A stretch of DNA of 64,000 bases from Actinoplanes italicus (GCF_003001815.1 NZ_PVMZ01000007.1:62001-126000); one strand, 5' to 3'; positions 26,413 to 35,016 are shown, numbered from the stretch's first letter. Numbers and translations are program-made. The notes: generated from the sequence alone by a model not told the origin.

Positions 26413-26424
26413 CCATCGGCGGAG

Positions 26425-27363
26425 ATGGGTGATGATGTCGGCGTGGGTCAGCCCGGGATAGTGAATCGTTTCGAGGACAGCCGATACCGCTACGTCCATC
26501 CCCCTGACCGGCCGGGGATCTTCGGTGCGGGCAATGCCGCCGAGTGTGACTACCTCACCGTCGACGGGGCGGTGCGGATCCCCTGGGGCGGGTCGCCCCG
26601 GCCCGGGGATGTGGAGAGGATCCGCAGCCTGCACCTGTGCCCGACGCCCGCACAGCTGCGGAAGCCGAGGTTGCCGGCGTACCTGCCGTCGCTCGTCAAT
26701 CTCGAGTCCTTGTCGGTGCCGGCACCGCTGGTGCCCCACCTGGCGTCCGGTGGCGTCGGCGGGAGGTTGAGAACGCTCACCGTCCACGTCGACCACCGCG
26801 ATCCGATTCCGGAGGAGCCACTCGACGCGGCCGCCGCCCTTCCCGGGCTCACCGCCCTGATGTGGGTCAGCGGCATCACCACGCCGCGCCTGCCGCGGAT
26901 CGTCGATCCGCTGCCGCCACTGGAGTTCCTTCTCACCAACGTCACCGGCGACCCGGCGGTGCTGCGGCAGGTGGAGTCACTGCCGACGCTGCGCCATCTC
27001 GAGCTGATCGACTCCAGGAACGCCGACGTCTTCGACCACATCCGGGCACCGCTGCGGACGTTGGAGCTGAGCGGGACCGGACGTGCGTTCCCGATCCACC
27101 GGCTGTCCACGGTGCCGACGCTGGAGGCGTTGCGTCTCAACACCGTACGGACCGAAATCGACTGCGCCGTGTTCGCCACGCTGCCCGAACTGGTCGACCT
27201 CCGTGTTCTGAACTGCCCGAGGGTCGTGAACGTCGAGGCGCTCCTGGATCATCCCAGGCTGGCGAGCGTCAGCTTCCTCTCCTCTCGCAACCCCTTCGGG
27301 AAGGAGGGCAAGGCCCTGTTCAAGAGCAGAGGCTTCGCCCGCCTGGACATCGACTACTCGTGA
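26425..27363 (+). CDS. Leucine-rich-repeat-like protein
   Basis: The product is 312 residues if the ATG at 26425 is used; a GTG at 26461 (VNRFEDSRYRYV) is an alternative, and neither has a convincing ribosome-binding site. After an N-terminal domain come leucine-rich strands of about 22-26 residues: LRTLTVHVD, LPGLTALMWVSG, LPPLEFLLTNV, LPTLRHLELIDS, LRTLELSG, VPTLEALRLNTV, LPELVDLRVLNCP. These form a curved binding scaffold. No signal peptide is present, so it is cytoplasmic. The stop overlaps the GTG of DUF6493-like copy 3 (GTGA), so the two are coupled and are likely to act together, in the position the SWIM gene holds before copy 1. Confidence 0.75.
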   Translation: MGDDVGVGQPGIVNRFEDSRYRYVHPPDRPGIFGAGNAAECDYLTVDGAVRIPWGGSPRPGDVERIRSLHLCPTPAQLRKPRLPAYLPSLVNLESLSVPAPLVPHLASGGVGGRLRTLTVHVDHRDPIPEEPLDAAAALPGLTALMWVSGITTPRLPRIVDPLPPLEFLLTNVTGDPAVLRQVESLPTLRHLELIDSRNADVFDHIRAPLRTLELSGTGRAFPIHRLSTVPTLEALRLNTVRTEIDCAVFATLPELVDLRVLNCPRVVNVEALLDHPRLASVSFLSSRNPFGKEGKALFKSRGFARLDIDYS

Positions 27364-30032
27364 ACGGACAGGACGGCTGCGTGGTGGAGGAAGCCATCGA
27401 CCGGCTCGCCGCGGCGGGTGACCTCGACGGCATCGTGGGACTGCTGGCGGGCGCCGCCGAGGCGGACCGATTCGCGGCCGGCGCCGCGATCGAGGCCGCG
27501 GTCATGTCCGCGGAGCCGGTCCCGTGGCAGTCGGCGGCGAACCCCGCCCCCGGTCAGGCGCTGGCCGTCATCGCGTGTGTACGCGGTGCGGCCAAGGCCG
27601 CCACGCTGCTGGCGAGGCTGTCGGCGAGGACGTCGAACCGCTCCTACCTGGACCGTATCGGCGAGGTGGGCCGGAGCCGGGGACCGTCCTGGCTGGCCGA
27701 CGTCGGCACCCGCCTCGCGCTGCGGCTGCCCGAGCGGAACGGCCGCCCGGAGGACTGGAACCTCGCCGCCGTGCTGCTGCGCGCGGCCGGCGCCGACCCG
27801 CCGGTCACCGAGGCGTTCGCCCGCGGCTGGATCCGGCAGCTGCTGCGCCCCGTGCCGGCGGGGCAAGAGCCGAGATCCCTGGCCGTACGGCTCGGCGAGG
27901 ATCCGTTCCTGGACCGGCTCCTTCCCGCGTTCTTCGAGATCGACGGCCTCGGCACGGAGGCGGCGGTCGCGTTCCGGGACCCGGGGGTCGAACACGAGGA
28001 TCGCGAGCCCTGGCTCCCAGCGGTCGTTCCGGTGCTGCTGGAGCAGGGACGGCTCGACCGGGACCTGATCCTCGGTGCGACGGTCGACCGGCTGGGCCAC
28101 GGCGGCCGGCCGGCCGGTCTGCGTGCTTTCGTCCTGCTGCACGACGCGCTGCGGCCCACGCTCGACGAGTCGACCGCCCGCGTCTCCGACTACACCCTGA
28201 TGCTGCCGGACGGACCGTCGACGGTCGCCGCGCTGGCCCAGCGAACGTTGCGGGCAATGGACGACGCCGGTCGGCTGGACCTGGAAGTACTGCTGGAGGT
28301 GAGCGGGCCCGTTCTCGTACGACCGGAGAAGTCCCTGGTCAAGGCCCAGCTGATATGGCTGTCGCGGGTTGCGGCCCGGCACCCGGACCGGATCGACGAG
28401 ATGGTGGAGACGGTCGCCGTCGCCCTGGGCCACCCCGATTCCGAGATCCGGCAGCGCGCACTCGACCTGGTCACCCGTCACCGCCCGGACGCCGTCCCCG
28501 GCGCCGCCGGACCGGACACCACCGGTCCGGGTGTCGCGGCCGTGTACGTGGCCGCCGAGATGCCGCCGCCCATCGCCGGCGTGGCGGAACTGGCCGGTGA
28601 GGTGGCGTCGCTGCTGGTCACCGAGACGGCCGCGGGCTGGGAGCGGGTGCTCGCCGGCCTGGTCACCCTGCACGCGGCGGGTCACCGGCGGGAGATGGCC
28701 GCCATGCTGACGCCGTTCCTGGAGCGGTACCCGTACGAGTTCGAGCACCTGATCTGGGTGGCGCAGAAGCGCACGGTGTTCCTCGGCGTGGCGATCCGGC
28801 GGCTGTCCGACCCGGACGATCCGGGGCCGGCATGGGAGCGGATGGTCGAGGCGCTCCGGGTCGCCGGGGAGACCGGACAGCGCGGCGGCCCCGACTCGGC
28901 GCTGGCGAAGACGCCGGACGGTGTCCTCGCGGCGCGGATCGCCGAGGTGGCGATGCGGTTGACCGACCAGCCGGTGCCGCTGCTGACGGCCACGCCGACG
29001 CACGTCAACGGCAGTCTGGACGCCACGGTTCTGCTGGCACGGCTGGAAAGGGCCGAGGCCGAGGGCTGGCAACCGTGGCGGTTCGATCTGGAGCAGGCGC
29101 TGCTGCGGCTGCCGCGCCGGGTGGAACCCGCGGTGGTGGCGGCCGTGCAACGGCTGACGTCACCGGCCGGGCGGCTGTTCGCCGGGTGGCTGAGGGACGG
29201 CGGCCTTCCGGATCCGGTCAGCGTCCGCGTCGAGCAGCGCCCGGGCGGCTTCCACCCGACCAGGGTGGACCCGGCCACCACGCCCGTCGAGCGGGTGGTG
29301 GCCGATCTGAAGCCGGCCCGCGCCGGAGAAACGGCCCCCGCCGGAGAGCCGGCCCGCGCCGGGAAGACGGCCGGCACCGCAGAGCCGTCCCGCACCGCCG
29401 GGCTGTCGCTGGAGGCGCAGCTGGTCACGGTCGTCAGGGATCCGCTGCCGTTCCGGGTCGGCTGGGAACCGGGCGGTGACGACGTCGGCCTCGCGATGGT
29501 GCTGCCCCACCACCGGGACGTGATCGCCGCCTGGATCCTGCCCGACATCGCCGGTGTGGGTGGCGGCCCGCGCATGTCGCTGCTCGCCGACTGCACCGGT
29601 CCGGCGGGGGCGGCGACCGCCCTGGCGCTGGTGTACGGCCTGACCGCCCGGCACGAACCGGACCGGGCGGCGGCCGTGGATCTCTTCCTGGCTCTGGCTG
29701 CCGACGGCACGGAGCTGACGGACGTCGGCACCGAACTGGGACGGCTCGGCGGCCCGGACGGTCTGGTCATGGTGAGCCGATCGGTTCCGGCACTGGCCGA
29801 CGCGCACCGGGCGGGTGCTTCCCGGCAGGTGTGGGAGGTGCTCGCCGCGGCGCTGCCGCATCTGCTGCCGGTGGCGCCGCGCGGCCTTCCGGACCTGCTG
29901 GCACTCGCGGCCGACGTGGCGCCCGCGGCCGGGGCGCGGGGTGAGGTCGCCGGCCTGGCCGAGGTCGCGGCACGACGGGGATCGTCGCGGCTGATCGCCG
30001 AGGCGCGCCGGCTGAAATCACTGCTGATGTGA
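27360..30032 (+). CDS. DUF6493-like large protein, copy 3 (divergent)
   Basis: The 890-residue product is the most divergent paralog: NPAPGQALAVIACVRGAAKAATLLARL, GLRAFVLLHDALRP, RPEKSLVKAQLIWLSRVA, LERAEAEGWQPWRFDLEQALLRLP and VLPHHRDVIAAW align with copies 1 and 2. It begins at a GTG overlapping the leucine-rich gene's stop; another GTG pair at 27381-27386 is possible. A low-complexity insert at about residues 652-681 (PARAGETAPAGE repeated) comes from a 36-bp duplication at 29313-29402 and is absent from the other copies. No enzymatic motif is seen. It is the last gene of the island. Confidence 0.7.
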   Translation: MNGQDGCVVEEAIDRLAAAGDLDGIVGLLAGAAEADRFAAGAAIEAAVMSAEPVPWQSAANPAPGQALAVIACVRGAAKAATLLARLSARTSNRSYLDRIGEVGRSRGPSWLADVGTRLALRLPERNGRPEDWNLAAVLLRAAGADPPVTEAFARGWIRQLLRPVPAGQEPRSLAVRLGEDPFLDRLLPAFFEIDGLGTEAAVAFRDPGVEHEDREPWLPAVVPVLLEQGRLDRDLILGATVDRLGHGGRPAGLRAFVLLHDALRPTLDESTARVSDYTLMLPDGPSTVAALAQRTLRAMDDAGRLDLEVLLEVSGPVLVRPEKSLVKAQLIWLSRVAARHPDRIDEMVETVAVALGHPDSEIRQRALDLVTRHRPDAVPGAAGPDTTGPGVAAVYVAAEMPPPIAGVAELAGEVASLLVTETAAGWERVLAGLVTLHAAGHRREMAAMLTPFLERYPYEFEHLIWVAQKRTVFLGVAIRRLSDPDDPGPAWERMVEALRVAGETGQRGGPDSALAKTPDGVLAARIAEVAMRLTDQPVPLLTATPTHVNGSLDATVLLARLERAEAEGWQPWRFDLEQALLRLPRRVEPAVVAAVQRLTSPAGRLFAGWLRDGGLPDPVSVRVEQRPGGFHPTRVDPATTPVERVVADLKPARAGETAPAGEPARAGKTAGTAEPSRTAGLSLEAQLVTVVRDPLPFRVGWEPGGDDVGLAMVLPHHRDVIAAWILPDIAGVGGGPRMSLLADCTGPAGAATALALVYGLTARHEPDRAAAVDLFLALAADGTELTDVGTELGRLGGPDGLVMVSRSVPALADAHRAGASRQVWEVLAAALPHLLPVAPRGLPDLLALAADVAPAAGARGEVAGLAEVAARRGSSRLIAEARRLKSLLM
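29313..29402 (+). repeat. 36-bp in-frame tandem duplication, ~2.5 units
   Basis: Two 36-bp units (29313 and 29349) and a half unit encode PARAGETAPAGE, PARAGKTAGTAE and PSRTAG inside DUF6493-like copy 3. The copies are imperfect but keep the frame. The other two paralogs lack this insert. Confidence 0.75.
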
Positions 30033-30152
30033 CCGTACGGAACAGATCGGTCACCGGCCGTACCGACTTCGTGCCAGGAGAATTCGTCGCGCGGTCCACG
30101 GCCGTTCGGGATTCCTAATCTTCTCCTCACCGAAAAGAAAAGGAGAACGTAG

Positions 30153-30728
30153 GTGCCGGAGAAGAAGCGCCGTTGGTACATTCCCGTGGTGGCCGCCCCG
30201 GTGGTCGCCGCACTCGTCAGTGGATGCACGTTCACCGGGACCGTGACCGCCGGCGGAGCTTCCCCGGTTTCCGAAAGCGAGCCGCTGACCAGCTCGTCAA
30301 CGCCGCCCGAGGCCTCCACGAAGAAGTCCGGGGCGTCCCAGGAGCCGACTCCGGAGAAGCAGGCGGAAAAGAAGCCGGAAAAGGTCGAGCCGAAGCCGGA
30401 GAAGTCCACCGGCCCGGAGATCGTCTACTTCCGCGTCAAGCAGAAGCCGACATGTGAGTCCGGCACCGACGCGGTGCGATACCCCGGCCAGCCGGTCATT
30501 CTCGAATGGAAGGCGACGGGAGCCGAGAAGACGACCCTGTCGGTCGACGGTCCCGGGATCTACGCGGAGTACGGTGCCAAGGACTCCGCAACGCTGGACT
30601 TCCCGTGCGCCGGCACGCCGAACAGCTACGTGTCACACCGTTACCTGCTCACGGTGACGAGCGGCCACACCACCAGGACCAAGCTGATCCACGTCAAGGC
30701 GCGGGTCAACGAGATCGCCGCACTCTGA
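30153..30728 (+). CDS. Hypothetical lipoprotein
   Basis: The 191-residue product starts at GTG with AGGAGA nine bases upstream. MPEKKRRWYIPVVAAPVVAALVSGC is a type II signal peptide with lipobox LVSGC, so the mature protein is anchored through Cys25. A Ser/Pro/Lys/Glu-rich linker (about 35-85) leads to a C-terminal beta-rich domain (PEIVYFRVKQKPTCE, GQPVILEWKATGAEKTTLSV, YLLTVTSGHTTRTKLI) that looks immunoglobulin-like and has two cysteines. Function unknown. Bases 30033-30152 upstream hold only a promoter-type AT-rich stretch and a weak inverted repeat (GTACGG/CCGTAC). Confidence 0.8.
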   Translation: MPEKKRRWYIPVVAAPVVAALVSGCTFTGTVTAGGASPVSESEPLTSSSTPPEASTKKSGASQEPTPEKQAEKKPEKVEPKPEKSTGPEIVYFRVKQKPTCESGTDAVRYPGQPVILEWKATGAEKTTLSVDGPGIYAEYGAKDSATLDFPCAGTPNSYVSHRYLLTVTSGHTTRTKLIHVKARVNEIAAL

Positions 30729-30758
30729 CAGCAGGCGCGTCCCGTACAGCGAAAGAAA

Positions 30759-30789
30759 GACGCCGCCCGGCGGGGGACCGGGCGGCGTC
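30759..30789. terminator. Bidirectional terminator
   Basis: A perfect 12-bp stem (GACGCCGCCCGG, arms 30759-30770 and 30778-30789) has a 7-base loop. GAAAGAAA precedes and TCTCTTTC follows, giving a U-rich run in both directions. It serves the lipoprotein gene and the convergent GH26-like gene. Confidence 0.92.
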
Positions 30790-30809
30790 TCTCTTTCAAG
30801 GGGGTCTGA

Positions 30810-31853
30810 TCAGCCGATCTTGACCTTGAAGATCGGGTCGGCGGCGAGCTTCTTGAACGCGGCGAGGCTCGCCCTGGTGCTGTCGATGCTGATGTCGCGG
30901 TCGCCCTGGTCGTCCTTCTTGGTGTCGAAGTGCACGATCGCCTTGATGGCGGGGCGCTTCTTCAGCTCGCTGACGACGCCGTTGTAGACGAACGACTTGT
31001 CGGTGGTCCTGCCCACGCGGTGGTAGGCGCCCCACTCGGCGACCATGATCGGCTTGGTCTTGTGCAAGGTCGCGGCCCAGTCGTAGAAGCCGAGGCCACC
31101 CTTCTTGGGCTTACGGTCGAGCAGGTCGGCGAAGGTGCCGTAGTGGTAGTAGCCCTTCTCGACCGAGACGTAGGAGTCCAGGCCGATCCAGTCCACGTAC
31201 TTGTCGCCGGGGTAGAGGTCGGCCCACCACGACTGCGACATCCACTTCTCGTTGCCCATGTACGCCATGACGTTGACCACGTTGGTCACGCCCTGCTTGC
31301 GCAGGCGCTCGATGGTGTGGCGGTACATCGCGGCGAAGTCCTTGGCCTCCCAGCCGGAGCCCTTCTTGGCGATGACGTCGTTCTCCGGCTCGTGGTTGAG
31401 GACCAGGAAGAACTTCTTGCCGTACGCCTTCGCGCGCTTGGCGAAGGCGTCGATGCGCTTGTCCTGCTCACCCTTGGCGACCTTGGCCCACGACGAACCG
31501 TAGGCGATCTTCCAGTTCTGCAGCAGGACGCGCGGGTTGGCCGGATCGTTCGTCATCGCGATCTCAGCCTTGGTGGGGAACGCCTCGTCGCCCTTGTGGT
31601 ACTGGTGGAACAGCGTCGCGGTGCGGCCGCTGGCCTTCTCCCAGGTCTTGAGGGCCTGGTCACGCGGCGTGCTGGTGAATCCACCGGCCGCGCCGCCCCA
31701 GAGGACGCCGCAGGACGGGACGAGCTTGTTGTCGGTGACGCACGCCTTGGCAGCCGGGGCCGCGTGCGCGGCGGTCGGCGCCAGAACGGCGGTGGTCCCC
31801 GCGAAGACGGCGGTCAGAGCTGTCAGGAACTTCGGCAGCTTGGCCAGTCGCAT
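30810..31853 (-). CDS. Secreted GH26-like endoglycosidase (mannanase-type)
   Basis: The 347-residue protein has a signal peptide ending near AAHAAPA (about residue 34), then a TIM-barrel glycosidase. ASGRTATLFHQYHKG, FFLVLNHEPEND (acid/base Glu), YVDWIGLDSYVSVEKGYYHY, and KPIMVAEWGAYH (nucleophile Glu) follow the GH26/clan GH-A order. Related actinobacterial proteins are annotated as glycosyl hydrolases or beta-mannanases. No carbohydrate-binding module is present. Upstream, 31854-32024 separates it from the divergent dipeptidase and contains no recognisable operator. Confidence 0.8.
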   Translation of the reverse strand: MRLAKLPKFLTALTAVFAGTTAVLAPTAAHAAPAAKACVTDNKLVPSCGVLWGGAAGGFTSTPRDQALKTWEKASGRTATLFHQYHKGDEAFPTKAEIAMTNDPANPRVLLQNWKIAYGSSWAKVAKGEQDKRIDAFAKRAKAYGKKFFLVLNHEPENDVIAKKGSGWEAKDFAAMYRHTIERLRKQGVTNVVNVMAYMGNEKWMSQSWWADLYPGDKYVDWIGLDSYVSVEKGYYHYGTFADLLDRKPKKGGLGFYDWAATLHKTKPIMVAEWGAYHRVGRTTDKSFVYNGVVSELKKRPAIKAIVHFDTKKDDQGDRDISIDSTRASLAAFKKLAADPIFKVKIG

Positions 31854-32024
31854 TCAGTAACTCCCCCAGTGTGTCCGGCTCGTTGTCGGCCGGGCATGTG
31901 AAAGAGATTCCAGGGCGGGAGGTGCGGGCCGAGTGCCCGTGCCGGTGCCACCCGGTTGCGGTGATTCGAACTCCGAACGGGCGATCCGCTTGCACCACCG
32001 GTCGAGTCCCGGTAGCCAGAGGGA

Positions 32025-33191
32025 ATGAACTTGATCATCGACGGCCACAACGACCTGCCGATGCGCCTGCGCGAGTGGCACGGGTCGGACGTGTCAGGGC
32101 TGGAGAGCGGGCGACCATCGCTGCACACGGACCTCCCGCGGCTGCGCGCCGGCGGGGTGGGCGGCCAGTTCTGGTCGGTGTACGTGCCGTCGGATCTGCC
32201 CGAGGCGGCCGCGGTGACGAGCACGCTGGAACAGATCGACCTGGTGCACCGGATGGTCGCCGCCTACCCGGACGACCTGGCGATCGCGTACACCTCGGCG
32301 GACGTGGAACGGGCGGTGGCCGGCGGCCGGATCGCGTCATTGATCGGCGTGGAGGGCGGGCACTGCCTGGCGAGTTCGCTGGGGGTGCTGCGGTCACTGG
32401 CCCGCCTCGGCGTGCGCTACGTGACGCTGACCCACAACCACAACACGCCGTGGGCGGATTCGGCGACGCAGGATCCGGCGCACGGCGGCCTGACAGATCA
32501 AGGGCGGGCTGTCGTACGGGAGATGCAGCGCCTGGGAGTGCTGGTGGACCTGTCGCACGTCTCCCCCGCGACGATGCACGCCGCCCTGGACGAGGCCGTC
32601 GCCCCGGTGATCTTCAGCCACTCGGGCGCCCGGGCGGTGACCGACCACCCCCGTAACGTGCCCGACGACGTGCTCTCCCGGCTGGCCGGGAACGGTGGCG
32701 TCATCCAGCTGACGTTCGTGTCGTTCTTCGTGTCGCCGGAGTTCCGCGACTGGATCCACGCGGCCGACGCCGAGTGGGCCCGGCTCGGGCTGCCCCCGTA
32801 CGGCGAGGACTGGCCGCGCGGCCCGTTGCCCGGCGAGAACCCGGCGGACGTGCCGGTCGTCCCGTTGCACGATTTCGCCGCGGAGCCGGCCTTCGCTCCG
32901 TGGCTGGCCGCCCACCCGAAGCCGTCCGCCACGCTGGCCCAGGTCGCCGATCACGTCGAGCACGCCCGCGAGGTGGCAGGCATCGACCACGTGGGAATCG
33001 GCGGGGACTTCGACGGCACCGCCGAGGTGCCGGAAGGCTTGACCGACGTGTCGTGCTATCCGCGCCTGTTCGAGGAACTGCGTACGCGCGGCTGGTCGGA
33101 ACGGGACCTGGAGCGGCTCGCCAACCGCAACATCCTGCGAGCGCTGCGTGACGCGGAGGAGCAGGCCGAGGAGCCGCTCTGGCCGCGCTGA
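32025..33191 (+). CDS. Membrane dipeptidase family peptidase (M19)
   Basis: The 388-residue product begins MNLIIDGHNDLP, with the metal-binding HxD (His8, Asp10) of renal-dipeptidase-type enzymes. GVEGGHCLASSLGVLRSLARLGVRYVTLTHN contains the bridging-Glu region, VDLSHVSPATM and VIFSHSGARA give the two further His ligands, and HVGIGGDFDG gives the late Asp. The zinc site is therefore complete. The enzyme should hydrolyse dipeptides, possibly D-amino-acid-containing ones. There is no export signal. AGAGGGA lies directly before the ATG. Confidence 0.92.
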   Translation: MNLIIDGHNDLPMRLREWHGSDVSGLESGRPSLHTDLPRLRAGGVGGQFWSVYVPSDLPEAAAVTSTLEQIDLVHRMVAAYPDDLAIAYTSADVERAVAGGRIASLIGVEGGHCLASSLGVLRSLARLGVRYVTLTHNHNTPWADSATQDPAHGGLTDQGRAVVREMQRLGVLVDLSHVSPATMHAALDEAVAPVIFSHSGARAVTDHPRNVPDDVLSRLAGNGGVIQLTFVSFFVSPEFRDWIHAADAEWARLGLPPYGEDWPRGPLPGENPADVPVVPLHDFAAEPAFAPWLAAHPKPSATLAQVADHVEHAREVAGIDHVGIGGDFDGTAEVPEGLTDVSCYPRLFEELRTRGWSERDLERLANRNILRALRDAEEQAEEPLWPR

Positions 33192-33262
33192 GCCGCGCTC
33201 CGCCGCCGCGACGGCCGCGCCGCGCCGCAGCGAACATCGATATTTCAAGAAAGTTAACAGAA

Positions 33263-33311
33263 GATATTGACATGAACATCGAGCGGCATAACTCTGTGAG
33301 AGCGCTCTCAC
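33263..33311 (+). promoter_or_regulatory. GH64 promoter region with LacI-type operator
   Basis: GATATTGACATG (33263-33274) includes a consensus -35 box TTGACA at 33267-33272, and a weak -10 candidate lies around 33287-33294. Immediately downstream, GTGAGAGCGCTCTCAC (33296-33311) is a perfect 16-bp palindrome with the central GAGCGCTC of CebR-type LacI operators. A repressor bound there would block the promoter until an inducing sugar is present. GTTAA at 33253 completes an element shared with the chitinase promoter. Confidence 0.8.
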
Positions 33312-33336
33312 ATCACTCCCCCAGAGGAGCCCGCCG

Positions 33337-34956
33337 ATGAAGGTCCTATCCACGGCACTCCGTGCCCTGGCGGCCGCCGTCATGGCCGTCCCCATCGCCC
33401 TCACGGCCGCCCAGAGTCCCGCGGCGGCCATCGGCCCCGACCTGCTGCCGGTGACCGTCACCAACAACACCGGCCGCGGCGAAGCCGTCCACCTGTACAT
33501 CCTCGGCCAGGACATCCGCCCCGGCGGACGGCTCGGGTACGTCAACGCGGCGGGCCAGTTCTTCAACTGGCCCGCCGGCGGCAACCCGCCCACCCCGGCG
33601 CCGGACGTCTCGATCGCCGGGCCGGGCAACGGCGGCAGCGTCACGGTCCGGTTCCCGCGGTTCATCTCGGCCCGCATCTACTTCTCGCTGGGCAAGAAGA
33701 TCGACTTCCGGCTCACCCCGGACGGTCTGGTGCAGCCCGCGCCGTGGGCCGGCGGCGACCCCAACCGGGACACGCTGTTCGACTGGTCCGAGTTCACCTA
33801 CAACGACGCGGGACTGTGGCTCAACAGCTCACAGGTCGACATGTTCGCGATCCCGCACGGGGTCAGCGTCACCGGCGCCGACGGCCGCACCATCCGCACC
33901 GGCGACCCGGTCGCCAACGGCCGGCAGAACGTCATCGACCAGATCCGCGGCAACGGCGACTTCAGCCGCTCGATCATGACCCGCTCGGACGGCACCGTGC
34001 TGCGGGTGCTCGCGCCCGGCAAGGCGGTGGGCGCGGGGCTCATGAACGCCAATTACCTGGACGCGTACATCAACACGGCGTGGAACGCGTACACCAGCCG
34101 CACCCTGACGGTCGTGCCGCGGGTCAACGAGCCGAACCGGCGCTTCTTCGGGCGTACCTCGGGCAACAACATGGTCTTCACCGACTCGAGCGGCGCGCAG
34201 GTGGCCGTGGTGGGCAAGCCGACCGGCAACAACGTGTGGGGCTGTGACGGCGTCTTCAACGCGCCGAACGTCCCGCCGTTCATCGAGCCGGAGATCAAGC
34301 GGACCCTGTGCACGGCACTCAACCGGGGCACCCTGGGCACCTCGACGCAGGAGCCGGTGCTCGACGCGGGGCAGTTCTACCGCAACAGCGCCCCGAACCA
34401 CTACTCGCGGATCATCCACAACAACATGGCGGACGGGAAGGCGTACGGCTTCGCGTACGACGACGTCGGCGGTTTCGAGTCGCTCGTGCACAGCGGCGAC
34501 CCGCGCTCGGCGGCGATCATCCTGTCCCCGTTCACCGGTGGCAACCCGCCCCCGACCGACCCGCCGCCGGCCACCGGCAACGCGATCATCAGTAACTGGC
34601 ACAACAAGTGCATCGACGTGCCGAACTGGAACTTCAACGACGGCGTGCGCCCGCTCATGTGGGACTGCACCGGCGGCACGAACCAGCGCTGGGAGTTCGT
34701 CAACGGCACGCTGCGCACCCAGAACAACAAGTGCATGGACGTGGCCTGGGGCGGCACCGCCGACGGCACGCCCATCCAGATCGCGACGTGCAGCGGCAAT
34801 CCGGCCCAGCAGTTCGTCCTCAGCGGCGCCGGTGACCTGGTGAACCCGCAGGCCAACAAGTGTGTCGACATCGCCGAGGTGAACCCGAACAACAACGCGC
34901 TCCTGCACCTGTGGACGTGCGTCGGCGGCGTCAACCAGAAGTGGCGCCGGGGCTGA
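33337..34956 (+). CDS. Secreted beta-1,3-glucanase, GH64 with C-terminal ricin-type lectin
   Basis: The 539-residue protein has a signal peptide (to about residue 31, AAQSPAAA), a GH64 domain at about 35-400 (LPVTVTNNTGRGEAVHLYILGQ, FDWSEFTYNDAGLWLNSSQVDMFAIPHGV, YSRIIHNNMADGKAYGFAYDDVGG), a Thr/Pro linker, and a ricin B/CBM13-like module from about 408 with three QxW-type units (NKCIDVPNW, NQRWEF, NKCMDVAWG, NKCVDIAEVN, NQKWRRG). GH64 enzymes release laminari-oligosaccharides from beta-1,3-glucan, as in fungal walls. A LacI-type palindrome before the gene suggests sugar induction, and a strong terminator follows. Confidence 0.94.
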   Translation: MKVLSTALRALAAAVMAVPIALTAAQSPAAAIGPDLLPVTVTNNTGRGEAVHLYILGQDIRPGGRLGYVNAAGQFFNWPAGGNPPTPAPDVSIAGPGNGGSVTVRFPRFISARIYFSLGKKIDFRLTPDGLVQPAPWAGGDPNRDTLFDWSEFTYNDAGLWLNSSQVDMFAIPHGVSVTGADGRTIRTGDPVANGRQNVIDQIRGNGDFSRSIMTRSDGTVLRVLAPGKAVGAGLMNANYLDAYINTAWNAYTSRTLTVVPRVNEPNRRFFGRTSGNNMVFTDSSGAQVAVVGKPTGNNVWGCDGVFNAPNVPPFIEPEIKRTLCTALNRGTLGTSTQEPVLDAGQFYRNSAPNHYSRIIHNNMADGKAYGFAYDDVGGFESLVHSGDPRSAAIILSPFTGGNPPPTDPPPATGNAIISNWHNKCIDVPNWNFNDGVRPLMWDCTGGTNQRWEFVNGTLRTQNNKCMDVAWGGTADGTPIQIATCSGNPAQQFVLSGAGDLVNPQANKCVDIAEVNPNNNALLHLWTCVGGVNQKWRRG

Positions 34957-34968
34957 CGCTCTAGCGAT

Positions 34969-35009
34969 CGTGTGAGGTTCGGGTGAGCACCACACCCGAA
35001 CCTCACACG
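34969..35009 (+). terminator. Strong terminator after the GH64 gene
   Basis: A perfect 17-bp stem (CGTGTGAGGTTCGGGTG, arms 34969-34985 and 34993-35009) has a 7-base loop. It sits 13 bases after the stop codon. No T-run follows. Confidence 0.93.
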
Positions 35010-35016
35010 ACCCGTT

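Noticed and set aside
25448..26461. Plus-strand frame with FPDHG-type repeats opposite the phosphotransferase
   Set aside because: The collagen-like repeat is the complement of the 15-bp minisatellite, and the rest is a shadow of the kinase fold on the other strand.
27354..29150. Long minus-strand open frame opposite DUF6493-like copy 3 (and similar ones opposite the ABC exporter and pgi)
   Set aside because: Long antisense frames rich in Arg, Gln, His, Gly and Pro are expected in such GC-rich DNA; the plus-strand protein has clear paralogs and motifs, the antisense one none.
31940..32015. tRNA-like pieces (GTTCGAATC and CCGGTCGAGTCCCGG) between the GH26-like and dipeptidase genes
   Set aside because: A T-arm-like loop can be drawn on the minus strand, but one stem pair fails, no acceptor partner or anticodon arm lies at the right distance, and no CCA or D-arm is present. 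It may be chance or a very old fragment.
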